DNA of 64,000 nt from Acestrorhynchus altus (Eukaryota > Chordata > Actinopteri > Characiformes > Acestrorhynchidae), in contig CM067521.1 of NCBI GenBank assembly GCA_034509495.1, forward strand, positions 21,631,687 to 21,695,686. The letters are read 5' to 3'. The notes beneath the pieces are model-generated. The model saw only the letters and a list, made by a program, of their open reading frames with translations, was not told the DNA's origin and made no database searches. This document shows positions 25,435 to 39,503 of this stretch, piece after piece; the stretch's first letter is position 1, and each line of letters starts with the position of its first letter. The position numbers were made by a program, and so were the translations under genes.

Positions 25435-25504
<70 letters not shown>

Positions 25505-28230
25505 TGGAACTTTAATTTCCGTAAGGGAACTCTCCCAAGGGCTCAATGAAGTTCTATTCTATTCTATTTCTAGCCTTACATATAATCCATTTACTGCTAG
25601 GTAACACTAGTGGTTTTACATAGTCTTAATAAAGGCATAACAAAGCCACTATCTAACAGTCGTTATTGCTCTGTGACACCATTACTGGATTACAAATATG
25701 GATAATAAATCATACATCACCTGAAAAAGGCGCCTTCTCTATATACACCGATCAACAAAAACATTATGACCCCCTGCTTCTTTCTACATTCACAGTTTCA
25801 TCAACTCCTTTATGCACTCCTTACCTCACAGGATCACTCTGTAGTTCTATAATCACAGACGGTAGTTCATCTGTTTCTCTGCGTCCTTTATTCTCCTCCT
25901 TTCACCCTGATCTTCAATGATCCGGACCCCACAGGACCACCACAGAGCAGCTATTATGTGGGTGGCGGGTCATTCTCAGCACTGCATTGACACTGACATG
26001 GTGGTGGTGTGTCAGACAGCAGTGCTGCTGGAGTGTTTAAACCACCTGAGTGTCGCTGCTGAGTTGAACAGTCAACCAGCCAGAAATATCCAGCCCACAG
26101 TGTCCTGTGAGCCCTGATAAAGGACTAGAGGATGACCAGCAGAAACAGCTGAGCTTCTGTCTCTGACTTTACATCTACAAGGTGGAGATACTCGGTAGGA
26201 GTGTCTAATAGAGTGGACAGTGAGGGGACCTCTGTGATAAGAGGAGCTGATAAAATGGACACCCCTGTGTTAAGTAATACACAGGAATCTGTCATTCTGG
26301 CTGATCTGTCTCTTTCCATTGATCTTTCCTCAGAATTTGCTTCCCAGTGCAGATCAACCAGCTGCCGCGTGAGTCCCAGCTGACCGTTACCCTTTACGCC
26401 ACGCCTTTGCCACCCCCAGGAGGAGCGGAGGAGAAGAGCAAGCAGAAGACTCGCAGCATTGAGGCTCTGGGTTGGGTCACCATGCCCTTCTTCAATTTCC
26501 GACAGTGAGTTTCACACTAACACTTGTTTTTAAAAACTACAGTGCCTGCACCCGACACATGATGTACGATGTGCACAGCTGACGTTCATTATCACGTACG
26601 CCTGCAGAACGTCTACATGGAGCAAATAGCTTGAGGTAACAAAACGGCTCTAGTGTGTGGCTGAAGTGTGGGTACTGGCTGCCGGCTGTCAGAGCAAATC
26701 AAGGATCATGAGGGAAAGAGCAGATCTGCAGTCTCTCCATGCTCAGAAGTTTAGCCAAGCTTCTGAGTTCGGATTTGATTCGGTGCCAGTAAACTGTACA
26801 CTAGCAGGCGATATGGTGGAGCGATGGAGCCAGCAGGGCTGGAGAGAGAGAGAGATAAACGCTGGACGAGTGAGAAAAGGCAAAGTCACACTGCAGCTGC
26901 TGCTGATTAGTCTAATGGCCCAGGAGAGTCTACTTAACACTACAGCCTGTTCTCAAACTAACCCTGCCCACTAGCAGTCCACTAAGGAGTGTCCGTCCCT
27001 GTGAAGTTACACTTGCAGCTGTGGGGAGCACTCCCGATGAACCTCTGGACCATATCTCAAAACAGGAACAATAATTTCTCGTTTTGAGAAAGTAGTTGAG
27101 ATCACGTGAGCTAGTCTGAGAAACAACGCTTTGCTCCAGGTTCCTCCTGGATGCCTCCATGCCAGCATGTGGATATTTTCTGATCCATCACCAGCTCATC
27201 CAGTTGCCGTCCGTTTAAGCAGCTCCTCTGAGCAGACAGAAGCACTTCGTAGTTCTATACTTACAAACTGTAGTCCATCTGTTTCTCTGCGTACTTTGTT
27301 CTCCTACGTCGACCCTGTTCCACCCTCACAGGACCACCACAGACCAGGTATGATGTCTGCCGTAACGCTGACATGGTGGTGTGTTTGTGGGTGTTAGACG
27401 GGTACGATCCGACACAGCAGTGCTGCTGGAGTGTTTAAATGTCCGACTGGACTGGACAACAAGAAACTCCTGTGAGCACTGAGGTAGTGCCGTACAGCTC
27501 CAGGGGCCTGTCGGGTTCGATGGATGGATGGATGGATGGATAAATAAATTGATGGATGGATGGATGGATGGATGGATGGATGGATGGATGGATGGCGGGC
27601 GAGAGTCAAATGAATGGATGGAGAAAAGGATGAATAAATGATACAGAGTGAAATGGATGGATGGATGGCGGGCGAGAGAGTCAAATGGATGGATGGAGAA
27701 AAGGATGAATAAAAGATAGAGAGTGAAATGGATGGATGGATGGATGGATGGTGGGCGAGAGAGAGTGTCATGGATGGATGGATGGATGACAGATATTCGT
27801 TTGTTCAATGCCTTTTGTTTAGTGCTTCTGTGCTACTTTCAATTCTCAAGTCCTGAATATCACCCTTGTGTCGCTGCTCTTAGTCGTCTGGGAATCTTTA
27901 TTCCCTTTCATGGTCAGAAAGTGATGAATGTCTTTCTTTGCTTGTTCTTTCCTCCGTATCTATCAGTTTACAGTCGGTAGATAAACAGCTGAAAGGCATT
28001 GAAGTCAATGTAAAGTGAACTGTGTACATTATGAATATCCGACATATTTCTGCCGTAAATGTTTATCTCTCACAGGCCGCCGGATACGTTCCTATAGCAC
28101 CGCTCACACAATATTTACCCCTCGTCAGCGAGTACACACTCGGAAAATAGGCCAGACATGTATGTATTTATGTTCCAGCTCAGCCTTCGTCCTGTTGTTG
28201 TTGTTCAGCGAGCTGCTATGAGCGGATGTT

Positions 28231-28322
<92 letters not shown>

Positions 28323-28552
28323 AGGCTGACCCCACTGTGTGTTTTTCCTCTCGTACAGTGTTCTAACCTGCGGCAGGAAGCTGTTGGGCCTGTGGCCTTC
28401 GACCCCGGACAGTGGAAACGCCCGCTCCAGCACGCCCAACTTCAGCCAGCCAGACAGCGTCATCCTGCAGGTTAATATTTCATATGTGTGTTCACACCCA
28501 GTCATGAGTGACACACTCCAGAGGCCCATCCCTGCCTCTCTCAATCACTCGC

Positions 28553-28594
<42 letters not shown>

Positions 28595-29057
28595 CTTTCA
28601 CAATCTCACTCTTCCTTTTTCTTCTTTTCATCACTTTCACTTTTTTGTCTGTCTCATGCTCTTTCGCTTGCTTTCTCATTTTCTCCTGCTCTTTCTCTCA
28701 TCTCTTTCTTCTTTTCACTCGTTCTCTCTCCCTCTCGTTCTCACTTGCTGTCTTTTCTCCCTCTCTGTCTCATTTCATTCTGTTTTCACCATGTCTCTCA
28801 CTTATTTTCACTCTCTCTCACTTTTTAATCGCCATGCCTTTTTTCTCCTTCTCTCCTTCTTCTCACTTGTTTTCTCATTTTGCCTTTATCTCCTCACATT
28901 CTTTCCTCCCACTCTCCTCTTTCTACCTTTTTTTGTCTTTTTATTTTTCATTTATGTGTGTTCTGACAGCCTTTCTGTCAGATCTGTTATGCATCATTTC
29001 ATATGTAAAACCGAGTTGAAATCATACATTCATCCGATAGTCACCAATTGCTCACTC

Positions 29058-29099
<42 letters not shown>

Positions 29100-29819
29100 T
29101 CCCTCTTCATCCCTTTTCCTGTAAATCTCTGCTTAACTTTATGATTCATCTGATCAGCATTCCTCCTTTATATACAATACATGCCACCTCCCTTTTTCTC
29201 CTCTCCTGCTCATTTGTCTTTGTCTTTCTGTCCCCAGTCCACTCCATCATGAGTCTGCTATGTGCCAAATAGAGCGTTATCATGCGCGGGGTTAGTCCTC
29301 CCTGTTTAACATATGAGCTGTCTTTTCCACGGTTGTTTAAGTGAGCACACACACCGCCACACCTAGATGCACTCTGTGAGCCTTTCAGCTGGGTTTGGAA
29401 GAACGATTCACGGCTGCACGTTTGGACGACTGTATACGGAGCGATATATACGGACAGTCGTTTTCATGCTGATGGTTAACATTTTACTTTGATATGTGTT
29501 GAGTTGGACTATCAGAGTCTGTGAGTTCCTGAGGATCAGTGCTAGAAGAGGTTTCTTTAGAGTGGAGGTGGACAATGTGGCAAAAATACGTTACAATATT
29601 TTTGAAAGAGTAGCTACAACTTTGTTGAGGTTTTGCATAAATTTGCATACTTTTATTTGATTAATAATTTTAATAACGTTCTACTTAAATAAGTTACATG
29701 TAATGATTTGATTACAGGCAAAGATTGTTGCAAGCTTTTCCTAAAATATATATTTTTATATTTGCAACCTTCCCGAAATGTACTACAAATATTTTGTTCA
29801 TATCATTTCTAAATGAAAT

Positions 29820-29872
<53 letters not shown>

Positions 29873-30180
29873 TACATTTTACTTACTACATTAATGAAAG
29901 CACTATAATGGTGCTGGTGCATTAATGTCTATGCATTATTTAGTGAGGGTGTGTGTGGTTTGGGACGTTGCACTTGTTTTGGTTTTATTTTTGAAACCTT
30001 TCTGGATCAACATCTTTGTTGACACTAAATGTAAGAGAGAGTTTTGGTTTCATTACCCTACATCAGCAAAAATCGGTTCGAAAAATTCCAAAGAAACATT
30101 TATTATCAGGAGATACAGTACATGCCATATTTTGTTTTTCTTAGGATTAAAGAGCTGGAAGAGGGAAAAAGGCCCATCAT

Positions 30181-30245
<65 letters not shown>

Positions 30246-30922
30246 CATTCCCCTCTGTGTCTTGATTGGCCAACCACAAATAACCAGCCGACAGCATCCT
30301 GTGAGCACTGATGAAGGACTAGAGGAAGACCAACAAAACTGTGCAGAAACAGATGAGCTTCTGTCTCTGACTTTACATCTACAAGGTGGAGACACTCGGT
30401 AGGAGTGTCTAATAGAGTGGACAGTGAGTGGACACAGTGTTTAAACCCTCCAGCAGCACTGCTGTGTCTGATCAACTTGTACCAGCCAAACACACACTAA
30501 CACACCACCACCACGTCAGTGTGACTGCAGTGCTGAGAATGACCCACCACCCACATAATAGCTGCTCTGTGGTGGTCCTGTGGGGTCCTGATCATTGAAG
30601 ATCAGGGTGAAAGGAGGAGAATAAAGTCTGCAGAGAAACAGATGAACTACAGTCTGTGATTATAGAACTACAACGTGCTCCTGTATGATCAGAGGAGCTG
30701 ATCAAATGGACATTGTTTTGTACTGGAGGTAGAGTCCAGGCAGAAGCCATGTCTGGTTATGTGCTGGATACAAGAAGAGGCAGTTTGGATGGGAGTGAAC
30801 TGTCCTGCTGTATGCAGAGGGGACCTGAAAGTAGGTCAGATGAGAGAGAGAGAGGGAGAGAGAGAGAGACCAAAAAAATATTAACAACTTTCACATCTCT
30901 CTCTACATAACATCCCTTCTGG

Positions 30923-30974
<52 letters not shown>

Positions 30975-33900
30975 CATCACCACCACCACCACCTGAACTC
31001 GGTCACCCACAGGCTGTATCACACACACAAACACAGTTACAGCAACCACATTAACAACACCCCATTACACATTCTGACATGACATTTCCAAGTTGCCCTT
31101 TCAAAATGGCACCTCTCCTCCCCGCGGGACCTACAACACAGTCCGAGTGCACAGCACATTTTTATTGTTTTTGCAGATTTTTATTCGTCCCTGCCATTTA
31201 TAAACAGCACACCACCGTGCAAATCCCATTCTCTCAGCTGCTGCTCTGTGCCAGCCGTGCCTGTGCCAGCCGTGCTGCCACAGCTTTGTCTGAGGGCACT
31301 GGGCTGTGCTGTGGAAACTGATGGAGCCCTGTTGGACTGGGCTTGAAGCTTCCGTCCTCATTGCAGTGATGGTTCAAAACTCAGCTGCACACAGTTTTCC
31401 CCTCCTCCCACAGAGCCAGAAGTGTTGAATGGACGTCACAATAACTATTTACATGCAGCGTTCTTAAAGGGCCAGTCCCATACCGAGTGTTTATTCAGGA
31501 TTTTACGTTTTTGTTTATGTATAAATAATAAGTACGTGACTTTGTTTGGGATGAAATGCTCAAATGTGGTTTTACAAGCTTATTTACCACCTTGGAATTT
31601 TACCTCGGGATGATGCAGGGCTTGAGGGGGAAGAAATGATGAGCTCTGCTTTTATTGGCTGGTTTACTGACCAGCCTGACCAGCCTGGTCTCGTTTTTTG
31701 TAGCTTTGCACTGTAACAAGAACCGGAGAGATCTGGTCATTAGTCTTAGCGGATTGTCTTGTTCTCTGAGTGGTGTGGTCTGCCGGGTTATCTTATAGCC
31801 TAGCACGTCCCCTAGACTAGTGAGTGACTCCAGTCCAAAACACTTCAGTCCAAAAAACAAAAATGCAAAACATTTAAAAAAAAAAAAAACAAAAAAAACC
31901 CAGTTTGTATCATTTTGCCTCAATAATTCATAAAATGTAATTTCTTGGCTACTGCTCTTGTGCCAATCTTCATGTCAAGGTGTGGTTTCCACACATGCAC
32001 ATCAACCTCAAGATGATTGGCTGTTTTTCTTAAGGGGTGGGACTTTATTTTGTAAACAAACACCATCTTGGGAGTTGTTTTTCGTCCTCACTTATAACAT
32101 GCCTTGTTGGGGAAGGAAGCAGGGAGAATACTTTGAACGTGAACTGAATACCCCTCTCGAGAGTCCATCACTCAGCCCAGTACAGTGAGTATTAGTGAGT
32201 AACGACACCGAGCTTCACAGGGCAGTTCTTCATGGAAATTCACAGGTTTGCGCAGCTGGTACTGCTGACATGTTGATTTCAAAAAGAAACAATGTGTAGA
32301 CCATTTAAAGGCCATGCATGATGATGCATCAGCAAGTAATGCCTGGAAAGGTTCATGTAACCTCCAGCCCCACCCCCAAAACACCACTGATCACCAAGAG
32401 GAATTGGGGTTGTTTTGCTGCCTATTGTGTGAAATTGTCTCCTGCCAGACCCCCAAAGTCTGCCCCTCCATCTGCCCCAACACTGGCAGGCATCTGCCGA
32501 CTGATAGCACATCTGGGCCTTATTAAAGCTCACTGCCAACCTGCATACAGTCACACACAGAAAAAGGAGAGAGAGAGAGCGGGAGATTTTCTCTTTTGCT
32601 CTCTCTGACCCAATTTTTCCACATTCTTCTCCTTCTCCCACTCGCTTCCCTCCTTCATCCTGATCCCTAGCCTTTCTCCCTTGCTCTACCATGTCTGCTT
32701 CTCAACTTCTGTTCTGTTTATCTTTCTCTCCTCCCCTCTGTTACTCGGTCCACGTGGATTGGCTTTGTTTCTCGTGTTCCTCGGACTCTCTCAGGCTCTC
32801 GACATGCAGGCAGAGTTGTTCGGCCGTTTGGGAGATAGAAGTTGATCTCTGGCATCAGTTTGCAGTGTTTGCATTGGCGTGGTTGAGATGGAACCCCCAC
32901 CCTCAGAGAGGCTGTATCCCACCGGGAGTTACTGTTTCGGCCTGACATGCCTATTGACACAGCTGCCAAGAGTTACAGGGAGATACAGCAGCTAGGACCG
33001 TAAACCCCGATATTGCAGTTTCAACACCCTTTTCTCCCTCAGAGTTTAAATTAAAACATGTGTCTTCTATCAAACGTCGGATCAGTGGCATTTTACAGAC
33101 TGATGAGCTGCGTACTGTAGGACCCAGACCTTTTAGGCCCACTTGCCTTGTATCTATTGTCATGCACAGTGTAGCAGATTGCACTTTCATCATTGGCCAC
33201 TGTTGACCAGGTTTCATTAGGGTAATTGAGCATTCCCCGCAGAGCAGTGACACTGATTGATGGTTACATGGTAACTAAAGCTGCAATAAATGAATATTTT
33301 GATTATTAGTTAGTTTATCAGTTTATTAATTTATCAATTTCTTCATAAAATCGGGTTATTATTTTGATCATGGATCACTCAATTAACAGACTCTTATCTA
33401 GTTCTCTGGTTGAGATTGTTGATGTATTTGCTTACCAACAATGCATGGGAGAACTTTAGCTCTCAGTTTGAAGGTATTTTGTGTTGCTGCTACGTTTGAA
33501 TCGGTGACTTTTCTTATACAATCTGTCCAGAGCCACAATATTGTCAATTGTCTCCCTGCTAGCTGGGTAACCAGCAAGCTGATTGTCTCTTTTTGTTTGA
33601 AGGGCAGGACTTTTGTTTCCTTTTTTTTTTAAATCAGGACACAGTTGATGTGACAGGCGGCGGCTCAGTCTGTATGTTTTCACTGTATCTTTGATTTCCA
33701 CACTGGTATGGTCAGTCACAACGTTACCAACTAAAGAACTTTTAAATAAGTTGCCAACTAATCTGGACCAAAGGACCAGAATTTGATCCAACCTAAAGAC
33801 ATGGTCTTGATGTGGACCACTTAAACCAGTTTGTTTTCAGTGGGATGGACCAGACTCCTACTGTAACTGTAGACTCATTGTTATTTATAAACAGAAGCTA

Positions 33901-36900
33901 AAGGAATCTGAGGGTAGTTCACCATGCTCACTCAGCTGTGTGATGTGTGCACATAAAGGGAGGTGAAATTTGGCACAACACCTGGAAAGGCAGCTTGTGC
34001 ATTAACACAACACATGCACAGCCCTCTACAAACCAGTCAGTGTCAAGTATAGATGTAGATGGTACTTTCTCCCCACATCACACCCAGTGCATTGGTGGCA
34101 CAAGTGTCTATTAGCCGTTGTATCTCAGCTGGGGACCCAGCGCTTTCGTCCAAGAGCGTTGGCTGCCCAGCAATGATACAATTACAGCAGTTCAAAAAGA
34201 GGTGGTGGCTGACCTCACATGTATCTAGGAGCCATGTGCTTGTTGTCACAGGAGCGTCGTATGTGATGGGGGAGTGTCCTAACTGGATTAGATAATTGGC
34301 ACTTCCAAATAGGGGGGTGGATTGGGATAAATGTTAATGTTATGTTAATCTGTGACTCTACCTAAACTGTTTTCATTCTCCTCCTCTCTACATTTAGGTG
34401 GACTTTCCCACCTCCTCCTTTGAGGTGCGTTTTAGCACCCCTCCACCAGCCGAATTTAGCCCCCAGTATGACTTCTCCAGGCTGGACCAGAGCAGCCAGA
34501 AACAGCTCCAGGATGTCCTTCACAAGAAGTCGCTCTTCTGGTGAGAACGCCTCATTCTCATATTCATGAAGTAAAGAGTGAGCACTACATTATGTATATG
34601 GGTGGAGGGTCTCTCAGTCATTTGTCCTGGATTTGCATTGCAGGCATTCACACATGGAGACTAGAAGCTGGCGGGCTTTGCATGAGCCTCAGAGTTTCGT
34701 CAGATATTTGCACCTTAGTTCGAGGCTTTGCAAAACAGAGCTATTGCGTTCGGTGGCAGTCCTGAATATTGCGTATATTTTACATGTAATTCACTGTTAA
34801 AATGCCTTTCATCTGTATTCTCCTCCTTTCTAGCTGTGAATTAGTCACAGTTTTCAATGTGTCAAATCAATTGTGTCAAAATGAAGGATTAGTCATACAA
34901 AGATATGGGCTTACATTTATGAAAATGCTGCACATCCAGGACGGTGTAGAGCTGCAGAGCTCCGAAAACTATCAATCATCGTTTCTCCAGATGCGCCTTG
35001 TGAGGTTTGCATTTATTTCTGTGAGATTTGGCAACAGACTGTTCCCCAAAGCAATTCCCAGAGTCATTCCATTCATATTTTAGCAATCTGAGCCCCAGAC
35101 TGCCCCCCTTTCCCCATCTCCCTAGTGCACATTTTGCTCTGGGGCGGTTGGCATATTCTGACTGGCATGCAAGAGTGCAGGGAGAGCTGGTGTGATTGGT
35201 GTGCATGATGTGTTCTCAGAGACACATGACTCAGGCTAGCCACTGCTGGTGACAAACTCCAAGACCATCCCTGGCTTTTCTTTGTCTGTTGGTTTCACTT
35301 CATTGAGCATAAGGGTGGCCATGAGGACTAGTTCTGTTCCTTTTTTACATTTTATCCCAGATTTTTTGATCCCAAGTTGCAAGTACCAAGTACTCAATCT
35401 CATTAGGACTCTCCCCCAATTATACTGGATGCTCCCGACATTTGGAGGGTGAAGACAAGCCGATATATGCGAAGCAGCCACTGCGTCATTGCTAGGTAGC
35501 CAACTGACATTGAGGAAAGCATTGATGCAATGGCTCTGATACACCGTATCATTGTGCTGATCAGCATCAGGCTGGTTGTGATGTGGGGAGAGAGCGCCAT
35601 CTACCCACCTAGAGAGACCATGGTCAGTTGTACTCTCTCGGACTCCGGCTGCTGATGGCAAGCCTGGGATCAGAACCTGCTATCCTCAGTTCAATCAATA
35701 ATTTGATAGGTTTAAACGAATGTTGTGTGTGATTTAACTTCATAAATATGTTCAGAACATGTACAGAAACACTCACCTGGAACTGCCAGCAAGGTACAGT
35801 CATTGTCACAAAGATGCCCACAAAGTGTCGACTTGCAGTTCTATTCGGGGAAAGGTTACCAGGAACAACAAATGAGTCCCACAAGAAAGAGCAGAATGCT
35901 TTAGGGACGTGACGTGTGGACATTCTCAGTGACTCCATGACAGTTTGACATGACACCAATGCAAACCTTGGCAAACGTTGAGATGGTCTTAAGGTCAGCC
36001 ATCGTAATGCTCTGCATTCACGTAGCGGCACGTAACGGCGGACTCATGGAAGGCATCATTGTTTGCCGAATGTCAGATTCTCTGTGATTTATGTAAGGTC
36101 TCCCAGATACTTGATTTCACTGGGATGTGCCTTCTGTCCACTGCTGTCAACAGTGTGCTGTAGTTATATCTGCATGATGGGTGTGATGCACAATACGTGA
36201 AGAAGACCATCTTGTTTGCTGGAGACCTGCGAGGCGACCCATGTCAAACTCTTCCAACTGCTTTGAACTGTTCTCCAAGGCAAACTTCTCTTGCAAATGA
36301 TGCTACCAACACTACAGGGTCAGAATTGGATGAGATGAGATGACCTTATGTTGCCGTCTGGGTGCAACTATTTTTTGACAGTGAGTGCAGGTGTAAGTGA
36401 TTGGCTAGAAGACATTTTCATACACATACGCTGGCACACACACACACAATATATAAAATGCCTTTATAAAGGACAAATCACATACGAGTCATGTACGAAA
36501 CCCAGAAAAAGGTTGTGGGGCTGTAGAAAAAGAGAGATCTTAAGTAAAAGAGAGAGAGATACTGTTTGTCCAGTGGGAAGATGACCGGTATGAAAGTCTC
36601 AAATTGTCAGGCTGAAGAAAGTATACACTGTATGCTGTGTAGAGTTCACCTATGGGGAAGGAATTTGAAAGGGATTAGGAGTTCTCTGGGGGTAAGGAGA
36701 GACTTATGAAGGCTTTATTGAATGAATTTGGAACAGAGAGATGAGTGGAAGCAGGGACAGATGTTGCCAAACAGCAGCATCTGAACGACCTACAGCATCA
36801 GGCTGGATATTTTAGGCTTTTAATGGCTTTTCCATATATTGTTTTCTGCTTCCCAGTGGCCGAGTGCTGGTGCTTATCTGCCCCACAGCAGGGCCTTCTC

Positions 36901-39465
36901 ATGCACAATGCTCTCTCTGTTACCTCCAGCTGCAGACAGCTGATGTGGATATCCTCCCAGCTGGCTGCTCTTCCTCTTATACTCCTCTGCCTGCCTGTTC
37001 TCCTACCCTTTTTCTCTCCTTCCTTCCCTCTGTCCCACATTCAGCACTGTTCCTCTGAATTCGGACACCCTGGCACTGGCAGGAGTAGACGTGAGCTTCT
37101 ATGCCTTTTATGACCCCCACACCCCTCAAAAGTGTCCACCTTGTTCCTACTCTTCCTTTAAAATTTATGTAAACGAGTGGCTGTCCTGTATTGTGCCCCG
37201 TTTCAAAAAGCAGTGGAGGCTGAAATGTCCCTTAAAAAAGCAAAAGTACCAAGACACGGTTCCATCTGTGAGACACAGTACAAGCTTTCATGTCCCACCC
37301 CTTAAGAAATGGAGCTGTTCATATGCTAAGAGCAGAGTCCAGCAGGTCTTACTGGACTTTACCCCTGTGCGAGTTTGTTTTCACACTTACCTCGGAGCGT
37401 AGAGACGCATGGTAACAATTCTCTGCTGGAGCTGATAAAAGTGCACCTTACAGCAACACACCTGCTGCCTCACAGCACAGTATAGCTTCCTTCGTGGTGA
37501 GGCTTCGGCTTCATTTAGAGCTGATTTGATCCAGACGAGGATGTTATGAGTGGCATAAACAGATGAGTAAACAGATTAGCTGGCTTGTCCAGTAGTATGT
37601 TTTGAGGACATGTCAAAACCCATTACTGTAAGTGAAACATGCCTATATCTATCCATCATCTAGACCATGAGTCATAATTAACTTCTTCATTTGTCTGCTT
37701 TGATACTAACCTTTCTGTTGGTGTTTGAAATTAGCTTCTTTATTTTCATTATTTTGCTGCATTTTGTTGACTCTGCTCTACACGCTGATAAACGTGTACG
37801 AGAGTGTGAGATTTGGAGACGAGGTGTTGAGGAAATACTTTGATGTAAAGGTGAAGTATCTGAACAGGGTGTGTGCGCTCTTATCAGATTCCGCTCTGTC
37901 GGCCGAGATATGGCAGTGTTGGTGTTTGTTTTTCCAAGCCTGTAGGCGGAGCCTGTCCAGCTGTGTACCTGGGGTTGCTGAAGGCACCACAACCACCTTG
38001 GAAATCCACTGCGGTTCTGCCAAAATGAGTAATCTGGTCTTAAAACCTTCCAGATATCCAGCCTTTTCAGTTGGTTCATCATCCATACATCTGTGCTGCT
38101 TTCTGCCTCAGTCAATCCACAGCCTTTTCTTTGTCCTTGCTGAATTCTGGGAAATGTAGTCATAAAGCAAATGAAGTGGACTCGGGAGGAGCACTCGTTC
38201 AGTAGACTTCTACCCATCCCCCCAGGCTAAAAGAGCAGTAATGCACTTCTGCACTGAGTGGGCTCAGAAGGCCCAGGAGGTAATATGATTCAGGGGTCTT
38301 GCTGCACAGCTGTCTTCCCTGGAGAGGGGCTGCTCCCAAAACATGGACTTGTAAGGCAAAGGGATGGCTGGTGATTGGTGTATATTGGCTAAATGAGATT
38401 CAGCCCCCTTGAAATGATTCACCCTGCGGCTGAATGTCAAATAGGCACGATATTGATCTTTTGATCCAGTAGATGTGTTTTTGTAGAGCAGTGGTTTCTA
38501 TCACTGGGCCTTGTCCAGTTTATGTGCTGCTCCAGAACATCTAATACATGTCTAGAATGTCTGAGATGTGCTATGAAATAGAAAACACCGCCTGCAAAGA
38601 ATTCCGAGGAGGAATCCCTCCTTTTCCTCCCAAACAGAGCACAGGATGAGCTTTCATGTCGCAGTGCTAGTGGCAGTTATTCGGGGTCCCAGGACAGAAC
38701 AAAAGTTTGGAACCAGTGAAGTTCAAAGAGAGGGGGATGTGATGACGGCATGTAATTATAACAGATGTGAGGTCCTAAAAAAATGTGTTAAAATCAAGGA
38801 AGTGTTTTTCCAAGAACAGTGTCACCAGACCCCACAGCAGGTGACTGGTTTCTTAACTTGTGACCTATTCACTGCTCATGAGTTTCCTTGTATGAATATA
38901 TACATAAACAAGGCCCTCGTTTGCCCCGTTATCAAATTAATCTGCAAATTTAGTTGAAGATTAATGGCCTGATTTATTCTAAGCATTTTTCACTGTGTGC
39001 TACCGGCTGTTTACCATGTACTGAAAGAAAGAACAGCTTGTGTCATGCTTTCTGGTGCAGGCTTTGGAGGCCTTAAGCAGGAAAACTGCTATGATATGTT
39101 TAATTAAGATTTCCTTTTTGATTGGCATGTGAGAATATGAGGCAGAATTCAGCTGTGAAGTGGATGAATGTATATTTTCGTTTCTATCGATTCCCAAACT
39201 TTGTCCTGTGCTTTGTTCATGTTGCACGGTGGTGGGAACCGAAAGCTGGTTGTTTATCTAGCACAGCTCCTAGCTGATGAGTGTTGCAGTGAGTGTGAGG
39301 GTGGGTGGGTCATAATGTGTAGAGGCATGCTGGGTATTCTGTATTCTGTTTTGAAGGAAGCCTTAAATCCCTTGTGAAATTCCTCCTAACCTTCTTCAGT
39401 TATGCCAGAAGCAGGTTTCTCTCCTGACCTGCTTACTTACTGTGCCTGATATGTTCATCAAAATA

Positions 39466-39503
<38 letters not shown>

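Larger units (their letters stand above)
23386..26333 (+). other. Intron between PIK3C2B coding exons 11 and 12
   Basis: Noncoding. Contains the 24624 repeat, a (TA)n/T-tract at 25441-25505 and a near-complete half of the palindromic repeat (25746-26262) just before the exon. Confidence 0.8.
26505..28358 (+). other. Intron between PIK3C2B coding exons 12 and 13
   Basis: Noncoding. Holds the 27190 repeat copy, a compound GGAT minisatellite (27519-27790) and a 45-unit (TG)n (28232-28320) directly before exon 13. Confidence 0.8.
28471..34397 (+). other. Intron between PIK3C2B coding exons 13 and 14
   Basis: 5.9 kb, noncoding. Contains the CT tract, (CA)n at 29822-29869, (TAA)n at 30184-30243, an inverted palindromic-repeat copy (30285-30715), (CA)n at 30926-30970 and a SINE-like copy (34043-34285). 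No recognised element in 31000-34000. Confidence 0.8.

Noticed and set aside
27326..27808. 160-aa ORF rich in HPSIHPSI on the minus strand
   Set aside because: Product of the GGAT tetranucleotide array. Not a gene.
28125..29144. ORFs of 100-226 aa rich in Leu/Ser/Phe or Val/Cys around 28.1-29.1 kb
   Set aside because: They arise from the (TG)n and (CT)n tracts flanking exon 13. The hydrophobic look is compositional, not a membrane protein.
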